Source: Jimgerdemannia flammicorona (Eukaryota > Mucoromycota > Endogonomycetes > Endogonales > Endogonaceae). Taken from it: a DNA stretch of 10,388 nt. The stretch is taken from the NCBI GenBank assembly GCA_003990745.1, contig RBNI01007368.1, positions 1 to 10,388 on the forward strand, in the 5' to 3' direction. The notes beneath the pieces were generated by a model. It saw only the letters and a program-made list of their open reading frames with translations. It did not search any database and was not told the DNA's origin. Numbering within the stretch: position 1 is the first letter of the stretch; each line of letters opens with the position of its first letter. A program made the translations under genes and the position numbers. Shown piece after piece: positions 1 through 5,728 of this stretch.

Positions 1-452
1 TCCCACTTGTTGCAGGTGTGGAGGTCAAATTGTCCTTGTACGTCAGGTTCAATTCTCTCCAGATTGTCAGATGGTTCAGAATAAATTCCAGTTCAGAGGT
101 TGGGCTTTATACCAACTTGTAGGAATTCGCGGAAGGGTTTGTAGTGGGGTGAGGAAGCATCTTGAAGCGGAATTGGATTGTAAACCGCTGCTACCAAGTT
201 GTAAGAGGGTTGCTTTTTATGGTAACCGTTACGTAGTTCTGGAAGGGTTTTCTGGAAGTTCTAGATATTCTGGAAGACCGTTTTCTTATGGTCAAGATCA
301 ATTTCGTATGGAGTATGTCCTCTACGCTTATTGATTTCAAGATTGGGTTGATGTCTCAACCAAAGTCCTTTTTCGGACTTGTTCTGTATGTTCAGGATTT
401 TCCGTATTTCAGGAAGTTCAAGAAACTAAGACCAGCTTAGTTGAATTGGCAT
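1..452 (-). pseudogene. gag N-terminal region of element A (partial, three in-frame stops)
   Basis: An ATG at 452-450 opens a frame that runs to the window edge without a frameshift. It is interrupted by TAG at 428-426, TAG at 263-261 and TGA at 95-93. The protein is the N-terminal extension that precedes Gag in the related element at 6942-5729; conserved stretches include GLWLRHQP, LEINK, DLDHKKTVFQN, KKQPSYNLVA and DNLERIE. It keeps arginines (for example ELRNGY) where the other copy has cysteine (ELCNGY), a CGT to TGT change. I know no function for this domain. The ATG is chosen because it is the only in-frame ATG between the LTR-leader region and the conserved block, and the other copy has it too. 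Confidence 0.65.
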
Positions 453-615
453 ATCGCTGCAGACAATACCCAATTAGGAAATTTCGTGACGGGGTTAGGA
501 GTAAGACCTAATGGGGAGCAGATTTACTTAAGAGTGGTTTGTGGGTTATTAAATAGGTTTATTTGCTATTCATGATATTGCTATACTAGGAGTAGTTGTG
601 TGAAGGGTATTGTGG
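453..615 (-). other. Leader / possible R-U5 of element A
   Basis: This non-coding stretch lies between the U3/TATA part of the LTR and the gag ATG and is conserved with 6943-7106. It holds an AATAAA-type signal (minus strand, 563-558), which suggests that R-U5 or the LTR itself extends into it. I could not place a convincing tRNA primer-binding site, so the true 3' edge of the LTR is unresolved. Confidence 0.5.
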
Positions 616-679
616 GGAAGTGCTCAGGAGTTGTGTTCGGATTGTTCAGGTCTGAGATTCTGAGGTCTGGGGGAGGGGG

Positions 680-687
680 TATTTATA
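680..687 (-). promoter_or_regulatory. Downstream TATA box in the long LTR
   Basis: TATAAATA on the minus strand, followed by a CCCCC run. The same box is present at 2302-2295 and 7177-7170, so it is conserved in all three LTR copies. It is the more likely promoter for genomic RNA, but no transcript evidence is available. Confidence 0.5.
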
Positions 688-740
688 CTAGTGAGGGGCT
701 ATCTGGACTATGCTAAATATGGGTGTAGCACTAAGTGCTT

Positions 741-845
741 TGCTGAGTCGGAATGCAGTCACGTAGTACAAGTGTGATCTGATATGTCAAGAGATTGTCT
801 GACTGCTGAGTCAGTTCACAGTCACGTCGTATAAGGCTAATCTAA
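741..845 (-). repeat. Imperfect 42-nt direct repeat between the two TATA boxes
   Basis: Units 741-782 and 804-845 align without gaps at 31 of 42 positions. Both start with TGCTGAGTC and contain AGTCACGT. A 21-nt spacer gives a period of 63. The short LTRs keep the pair. Each unit carries a TGAGTCA-type bZIP site: intact at 807-813 here, changed to TGAGTCG in the other unit. It looks like a duplicated control module. Confidence 0.5.
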
Positions 846-865
846 CTATACTATGACTGCTAATC

Positions 866-873
866 TATTTATA
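866..873 (-). promoter_or_regulatory. Upstream TATA box in the long LTR
   Basis: TATAAATA on the minus strand, 3 nt downstream of the stop codon of the U3 reading frame and exactly 186 nt upstream of the second TATA box. The spacing is the same in all three LTR copies (2488-2481 and 7363-7356). Confidence 0.5.
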
Positions 874-876
874 GTT

Positions 877-2079
877 TTAGGCGCTGTCTGGGTAGTCTTC
901 AATGACATCACCATTGATGACATCATCTCTGATGAAGTAGTCGTCTAGGAAGAGTGGTTCGTGGATTACTTCTCCTTGTTCACTGAGGTAGTAATACATT
1001 GGAACTTCATCTCCGTCCTACAGGATAGCATCATCTGTCTCATATGCTGGATAAGGTGTTGGGGGGCGAAGAAGTGGTGCATCATCTTCGTTGTCATCGG
1101 ATTCGCTATCTGCATACCTTCTGTAGGTTACAGCGCTATGAGTCACAGAGTTGTAGTATGCTGGCGGTTGTGGTTCCTGTCACTCGTACTCGGGTGGTGG
1201 AGTGGTTGGTTCAATCTCGAGGGTTGTCTGAAGGGACAGGTTGTGTCCTCCAGTCTCTTCATTGTAGTTGAAGTAATTGGGGGTGAATGCAGGTTGGTAT
1301 TTGTACCAGTGGTCATTGTTCCAATAAGTCTCGTATATGGTTATGAACTGTTGTAAGTTCATCGGCAGAGTTGGCGGTGTGATCAGAGTTGGAAGGGATC
1401 CTTGGCTTGAGGTCATGTCGGCGTCAGAAGGATCATTGTCTTCTGCTTAGTCTTTGTCAAAGTTGATTATATCGTAGACGTCCTTCATGGCGTATCCAAC
1501 TTGGGGCATTTGCAGGATGTGATCATCGGGGTGTGGAAAGGTTCTGTCTGTGGTTTCAACGTACTCAAGATACTTGTGGTTGAGTTCTTGTATCATGTCA
1601 TCAATTTGGCCATAGGACAGGGTAGCAACCATTTCACTGGTAGTAACTCGGAGGCGGGGAATAAAGGTGCTGTATTCATAGAAGAGTTCTCGGTGTTTGC
1701 GGGCGATGAGTTTCTGGTGTTGAGACATCTGGGTAATGTCTGTATCATGGCGGTGTTCAACCATGTCTTCTAGGAGGTGGCCGATCTGGTAGTAGCTTGA
1801 GATTTGTCCGATCCGGTGGGCCTCATTAAGCATGTTCAGGGCGTTCCATCGGGCTTCCACGAAGTAGAGAGGTGCTTGGCTGTAGATATTCATGAGGGGC
1901 AGAAGGGGTGTGGCTCGGTTGACAATGGCATTCCAAATGTCAGCGCGGATGCGGTTGTAGATCTCGGTGGTCATGTTTGTGTGTTGGGAAGTTGTGGATG
2001 TTGTTTGTTTTGGTTCTCTGTTTCGACGCGTCTCGGGACTGGGTATATATGCATTTGTTCTGGATTGGTAAGATTCCAT
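877..2079 (-). pseudogene. U3-encoded accessory-like ORF of the long LTR (about 400 codons, three stops, PPxY motifs)
   Basis: One frame runs from ATG 2079 (or, more conservatively, ATG 1974, MTTEIYNRI) to a natural TAA at 879-877 with no indel. It is broken by TAA at 1449-1447, TGA at 1182-1180 and TAG at 1020-1018. Each is one transition from CAA, CGA or CAG. The first 210 residues are intact, helical and rich in Q, H and Y. The C-terminal part is acidic and rich in proline and tyrosine, with two PPxY motifs (PPEY just before the TGA, PPAY just after it) and a PPTPYPAYE stretch. The tail DVINGDVIEDYPDSA is shared with the U3 frame of the short LTRs. The frame stops 3 nt before the TATA box at 873-866, so it lies within U3. 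I do not recognise the family. PPxY motifs are known to bind WW domains of Nedd4/Rsp5-type ligases and act as late domains in some retroviral Gags; any such role here is inference. Confidence 0.6.
903..925 (-). promoter_or_regulatory. Tandem TGACATCA (CRE/AP-1-like) sites overlapping the U3 ORF tail
   Basis: TGACATCA occurs at 903-910 and 918-925 on the plus strand, spaced 15 nt. The same DNA encodes the repeated DVI units of the conserved C-terminal tail. The arrangement recurs at about 2520-2540 and 7393-7415. It resembles bZIP (ATF/CREB-type) sites; activity is not shown. Confidence 0.35.
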
Positions 2080-2111
2080 TTGTGTGGATCTTGTATTCCA
2101 TAACTTGGTAT

Positions 2112-2149
2112 TGACTCAGCTTTGTGCGCTGTGACTTCTGTTTGACTCA
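2112..2149 (-). promoter_or_regulatory. Two Gcn4/AP-1-type TGACTCA sites near the LTR 5' end
   Basis: Perfect TGACTCA motifs lie at 2112-2118 and 2143-2149, inside a 16-nt direct repeat (TTGACTCAGCTTyGTG, period 31). TGACTCA is the core site of fungal Gcn4/Cpc1-type bZIP regulators. They sit about 90 nt from the LTR start, upstream of the U3 reading frame, where an enhancer or promoter for that frame would be expected. Confidence 0.4.
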
Positions 2150-2294
2150 GCTTCGTGATCTTGCAGGTGATTTCCTGATTTGTTTGGAGATCACGTGTGA
2201 TTTCGATGGCTTGGAGGTTGTGCGCTTACAGGAAGTGCTCAGGAGTTGTGTTCGGATTGTTCAGGTCTGAGATTCTGAGGTCTGGGGGAGGGGG

Positions 2295-2302
2295 TATTTA
2301 TA
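2295..2302 (-). promoter_or_regulatory. Downstream TATA box, 3' LTR
   Basis: TATAAATA on the minus strand, the equivalent of 687-680 and 7177-7170. Confidence 0.45.
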
Positions 2303-2480
2303 CTAGTGAGGGGCTATCTGGACTATGCTAGATATGGATGTAGCACTAAGTGCCTTGCTGAGTCAGAATGCAGTCACGTAGTACAAGTGTGATCTGACAT
2401 ATCAAGAGATCGTCTGACTGCTGAGTTAGTTCACAGTCACGTCATACAAGGCTAATCTAACTATACTATGACTGCTAATC

Positions 2481-2488
2481 TATTTATA
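2481..2488 (-). promoter_or_regulatory. Upstream TATA box, 3' LTR
   Basis: TATAAATA on the minus strand, 3 nt after the U3 frame stop and 186 nt upstream of the second TATA box. Confidence 0.45.
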
Positions 2489-2491
2489 GGT

Positions 2492-3232
2492 TTACACGCT
2501 GTCTGGGTAGTCTTCGATGACATCACTATTGATGACATCATTACTGGCAAAGTCTGAGCAGTTTTCTGACTTCTGATATCATCAGTTTCAAGGTGTCATC
2601 ACTTCTATCTCTTGCAGGATTAAGGCTGTCCTTGGTGGCGGTGGTTGTACAAGGATAACAGGTCTTGGTTCTCTTTTTTTTTGATCTGCTGGCACATTTG
2701 CGAGGACTGGCCATTCTCGTCTAGGGTGAGGGCTCCCAATGTTGCGGCTGGGGGTTCGAATCTCTCGGAAATGATATTTTCTATAATCCGAGGCAATTTC
2801 TAGTAGTAATATCTATCACATGGATGGCTTGAGATTGGTTTTGACATTGTCAGCTTTCTTGAGTTCAGATGAAGCATCTGTTACTCTCCAACGGAGATGA
2901 TACAGATAGAGTGAACAGAGTTGTTCAAATACATTTTGCTTCCACTAAGTAATGAGGTCTTGTATAGTTGTAGTGTATCTTGGTCTTGAGTTGATAAGTA
3001 CAGTTTGTGAACCTTTTGGTAGATGAGATAGGGTTCTTCTTGTCTCAATTTGAGTTTGGTACTTTCGGTTTCCTTTTGTAATAGTATAGTACACCAAACT
3101 AGTTATAGCGGTTCAGAGTCAGTCTTATGGTTGTAGTACTTCTTCTAGTATTCTTGTATCTTGGCAGTGGGTTCTCGTACTTGCTGGCATATTTCGTGTA
3201 ACCAGATGATCTCTTGTTTTGTAGTCTCGCAT
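2492..3232 (-). pseudogene. U3-encoded reading frame of the short LTR, 3' copy (247 codons, decayed)
   Basis: ATG 3232 (MRDYKTRDHL) and a TAA at 2494-2492 are exactly 247 codons apart, as in the 5' LTR copy. About nine in-frame stops are present, most clustered as TGA. Stretches that read like protein include PVILVQPPPPRTALIL, WRVTDASSELKKADN and REWPVLANV. The end, NDVINSDVIEDYPDSV, shares its reading frame and sequence with the tail of the long-LTR frame, which is the main reason for choosing this frame. The other two frames are also fairly open and substitutions show no codon-position bias, so coding status is uncertain. No homology is recognised. Confidence 0.4.
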
Positions 3233-3292
3233 GTGGTTTCCAAATTAGTTCTGAGGATGCCATGCAATTTTGGTGGCTTAGAGGTTGTGTGC

Positions 3293-3480
3293 TTACAACT
3301 CTCCCCTTCTTAGCTTTCGACATCCTTGTCAGGGCCTTCTAATTTGTTCTGGTGTTGTTGTACCATTTGGATGGTTCTTGTGGCTATATTTGTTGAGGAT
3401 TTGTTCAACTTTGTATTCTTCTTAGTTATTAATAATGACAGGTACAGATGGTTCTGTGGTTTGGTTCAGAAATGTGTCTC
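3293..3480 (-). pseudogene. Polyprotein C-terminus: chromodomain-like stub joined to protease linker
   Basis: Downstream of the protease linker (SLLQKV, a TGA at 3481-3479, then DTFLNQ) the same frame reads PSVPVIINN, a TAA at 3424-3422, EEYKVEQILNKY (3421-3386), then SHKNHPNG and a basic tail with a TGA at 3331-3329. It ends at TAA 3295-3293, 2 nt inside the LTR. The pattern of a proline-rich lead, acidic EEY, then VEQIL is typical of the start of a chromodomain at the C-terminus of chromovirus integrase, and HPNG resembles its end. The core (YLVKWKGY-type strand and W-x-P) is missing. The ~2.5-3 kb normally between protease and chromodomain is absent with the frame preserved. Assignment of the stub is inference. 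Confidence 0.55.
3298..3312 (-). other. Polypurine tract (plus-strand primer site)
   Basis: The minus strand reads TAAGAAGGGGAGAGT immediately before the LTR start TGTAAGC. A purine run touching the 3' LTR is the standard plus-strand priming site of LTR elements, and it fixes the LTR 5' edge at 3297. Confidence 0.8.
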
Positions 3481-3481
3481 A

Positions 3482-4138
3482 GACTTTCTGGAGTAGTGAT
3501 CTGACATGGCTGTCAACTTTGGAAAAGTCTTCTTCAGAGTTCTCGGGTTCTCCTTTGGATGGACAGATAGAGATAGCAAAGAGAGGGCATTTCTTGGCCA
3601 ATTTCTTGAGTTGTAGCTTGTTGATGTGGGTGATCTTTGGTCCAGGGTCACTAGAGTTGAGTGGGTCCTTTTTGCCTTGCAGTTTGAAGTTGTGGCATCC
3701 TTTCTTGATAGTCAGAGAATGGTTTACCCAATCGATCATGGAGTTCTCTTGTTTTAACCATGGAGTTCCAAGGATGATTTCATTATCAGGGAGTGGTACA
3801 ATTTGAAGGGTAACATGTACTTGATAGTCACCAATCCGGAAGGGTAGGTTGCGGACTTCCTTGCTAATGACATGTGAGGTTCCATTAGCTATGGCAACTG
3901 CTTGAGTTTGTTGTACTGGGGAGGTGAAGACCTTGAGTCTGTTGGCTGTTTCTTCATTGATGAAGTTGCCTGAGGCACCACTGTCTATCATGATCTTGAC
4001 AGGTACTCGGTTGACAAAAGCTTTAAGTGTAAGCAGTTTGTCTGATCCAATGGTGGTGATTTCAGTTGTAGGAGCTTTCCTTCTGTTGGTTCTTCTTTGA
4101 GCCAGTTCATTGACACAAGAGAAGCAATTATCAATCAT
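3482..4138 (-). pseudogene. Retropepsin-type aspartic protease domain
   Basis: This is the protease of the gypsy polyprotein, which would cleave Gag-Pol during particle maturation. The active-site motif IDSGASGNFI lies at about 3988-3959, with catalytic Asp at 3985-3983. The C-terminal hydrophobic-Gly motif IILGTPWL lies at 3778-3755 and is followed by the usual NSMIDW. Flap-like residues (AIANGTSHV) lie between. The segment is open for 219 codons. It begins after a TGA at 4174-4172 and ends at the TGA at 3481-3479; after 3700 it is the PR-RT linker, ending SLLQK at the point where RT should start. Key residues are intact. It shares a frame with the upstream dUTPase and Gag. Confidence 0.85.
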
Positions 4139-4252
4139 TTGGGAAGAGTATATTCCAATGCCATGGGGACATCAGCCACTTGGTACATATCCATCTTCGA
4201 TTTTCTTATAGAATTGTTCTTCTTTGTTCATGGTAGGTTGGACTGGGGCCTT

Positions 4253-4660
4253 GTTTGATGAGCCAAATCCTTTGGATCCTCTGATGGTGGGCAGTAGTTC
4301 CAGGACTTCCTTGATTGTCAGGGTTGACTCAATTTTTTCGAATAGAATCTGGGCAATACAGAATCTAATGGGAATCTTGAAGGGTATCCAACTGTGGTTT
4401 CGGATGAGGACAATAATTTCACCTGTGTAATCTTCATCAATGACTCCTCCTTCTACTGAGAGTCCCTTCAATGCTAGGCTGCTGTGACAGCATATTCTTC
4501 TAACATGTCCTTCAGGGATTTGGATGCTGATTCCTGTGTAGACTTGTTTGACTTCTCGGTTGGAGACTATAGCTTCTTTGGCTGCATACAGGTCATATCT
4601 AGCTGCTTTTTGACTTCCTTTGGTTGGGGCCTTAGCAGTTTGTCTTAACTTGACAAAGTC
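4253..4660 (-). pseudogene. dUTPase domain (trimeric type) between zinc knuckle and protease
   Basis: About 136 residues, a normal length for a trimeric dUTPase, with all five family motifs in order. Motif 1 is AARYDLYAA (about 4612-4586) after the lead DFVKLRQTAKAPTKGS. Motif 2 is RICCHSSLALK (about 4498-4466), where the usual P-R-S is C-H-S, so Ser is kept and Arg is replaced. Motif 3 is GGVIDEDYTGEI (4450-4415), intact. Motif 4 is RFCIAQILF (4366-4340). The glycine-rich motif 5 is RGSKGFGSSN (4282-4253). No stop falls inside the domain. The enzyme hydrolyses dUTP to dUMP and pyrophosphate and limits uracil in newly made cDNA. In the polyprotein it sits N-terminal to the protease, the position it has in betaretroviruses. 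The Arg to Cys/His changes fit CpG-type decay. Confidence 0.9.
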
Positions 4661-5728
4661 TAGTGTTCTAGTGGTCAGATTGTTGAGGTGGTGCAGAGTG
4701 GTAACAGTTGCTCATATTGCTGTTCAGGGTTTTTGGTTAGGGCAGGCACTGGCCATATGTTCTGTCTTTCAGCAATAGAAGTATGCTCTGCTTCTTCTAA
4801 GTTTGTTCCTTTCACCTTCAGTGAGTTTCTTGAAGATACTCGGCTGAGTGGGTTTATGATTTCTGGATGTCCACAAAGTGGATGTTGAGGGAGCTCAGGA
4901 TACTTCATGCTTGGGTTCTTCTTTCTTGGTCCAAGTCTTTTCCTTGTTGTTGAATTGTCTTCGGGGCAGAATGGGTCCAGCTGTTAGGATCTGCTTGACC
5001 ATAGTCTTGATCCTTGCCAGGCACCATTGTTGGTGGTCACAACCAACTGGGCATCCTTGTTCTCGGATTTTTCTAGTAAGCCATTCAGGCAGGGTATTGA
5101 ATAAATAATCTGCTCTTGTACCATTTCATACTTCGTCATTGGCAATATATCCTAGGCCAATAGTGTTCAGGAGTGACTCGAGTTTTGTACAGAAGGTTTT
5201 GAATTCCTCCTTGCCATGTACATCGAATTTGAGGTTGCAGAGTTTTACTTGGGATTCAGTGATCATGGTTTCACTGCGATATTGAGTAATCATGAGTTGT
5301 TTAAGTCCAGGGGCTGCAGGATGGTCTCCATATCCTGGGGCATTATTTGCTGCATTCTGAGCAACTACTGCAGGTCGGGTGTCTCATGTGAGGGGTTTTT
5401 CGGGAAGAGTTCGCCACCATTCTTCGGCAGGTCCTTGGAAGAATGTAACAACTCGGTGGACATAGGCTGTAGTGGTAGCAAAGAGTTGTTCCAAAGTGTG
5501 GTCTTGATTATTTGTCAGAACGCAGTCAGCGACTCGTTCATTGGTCCATTGATTGGCTTTGAAGTTGGTGTCAACTACACTAATGAAGCTTTGGACTTCT
5601 TGTGCAGTACCATTAAAGGTAGGTAGACTCAGATTTTTTGTAGGTTGGGTCTGTTCAGTTAAGGCAGTAATGGTTGCTGCCATTATGGCTACCTGGGCTG
5701 TGAGGTCTAGAATCTGTTGGTTTGCCAT
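4661..5728 (-). pseudogene. Gag: coiled-coil start, capsid region and CCHC zinc knuckle (stops)
   Basis: ATG 5728 (MANQQILDL) in a good context (AACATGG) starts a short heptad-like helix (residues 5-27). A Ty3-type capsid region follows, LPTFNGTAQEVQSFI (from 5623) to FFQGPAEEWWRTLP (about 5445-5402), then a second helical half with NTLPEWLTRKIREQG and a basic linker. The zinc knuckle at 4783-4742 reads YFYC-(stop)-KTEHMASAC. It is a C-x2-C-x4-H-x4-C knuckle whose first Cys is now Tyr (TGC to TAC) and which has a TGA at 4771-4769 where Arg (CGA) is plausible. In-frame TGAs occur at 5386, 5128, 4897, 4771, 4726 and 4714 (first base). No frameshift is seen. Gag forms the particle and packages RNA. 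Confidence 0.75.

Larger units (their letters stand above)
1..2230 (-). mobile_element. Ty3/gypsy-family LTR element A, 5' portion (long-LTR variant), runs off the window
   Basis: This is the 5' part of an LTR retrotransposon read on the minus strand: a long LTR (2230 to about 616), a leader (615-453) and the start of gag (452 to the window edge). It is assigned to the same family as the 2231-8172 element because positions 1-926 align almost without gaps to 6490-7416 and both start with TGTAAGC-type termini. Its LTR is about 550 bp longer because of a different U3 insert. Differences from the other copy include some transversions, so the two are separate insertions of some age. The rest of the element would lie beyond position 1. 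Confidence 0.8.
616..2230 (-). repeat. Long LTR (5' LTR of element A) with U3-encoded reading frame
   Basis: It starts at 2230 with TGTAAGCGCACAACC, matching the short LTR starts at 3297 and 8172 for about 38 nt (2230-2192). It ends with about 311 nt (926-616) that match both short LTRs closely, including two TATA boxes 186 nt apart. The ~1265 nt in between (927-2191) have no counterpart in the short LTRs and carry a reading frame of about 400 codons. The LTR may end further downstream (toward position 460), because the only 3' LTR for comparison stops at 2231, exactly where this LTR begins. At about 1.6 kb or more it is long for a fungal gypsy LTR. Confidence 0.7.
2231..3297 (-). repeat. 3' LTR (short type)
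   Basis: It begins at 3297 with TGTAAGCACACAACC directly after a polypurine tract and matches 8172-7107 over its whole length of 1067 nt, with one 1-nt indel (a G run near 2285). Its apparent 3' edge at 2231 (CACTTCC) may be a break rather than a terminus, because the 5' LTR copy continues CCACAATAT and the neighbouring LTR starts exactly at 2230. A 741-nt U3 frame fills 3232-2492. Confidence 0.85.

Noticed and set aside
2675..2683. A9 GAGA run (minus strand) as a polypurine tract
   Set aside because: It lies inside the LTR, and a better tract (3312-3298) touches the TG terminus at 3297.
2730..2790. tRNA-like B box (GGTTCGAATCT) on the plus strand, possible SINE or tRNA gene
   Set aside because: The T-arm can pair, but no anticodon stem, acceptor stem or A box fits. 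The partner LTR at 7607-7640 has lost the motif by transitions, and the stretch lies inside the U3 reading frame.
4675..4908. 77-codon minus-strand ORF in another frame over the zinc knuckle region
   Set aside because: The Gag frame here carries the recognisable knuckle and leads into the dUTPase; the open alternative frame is a shadow.
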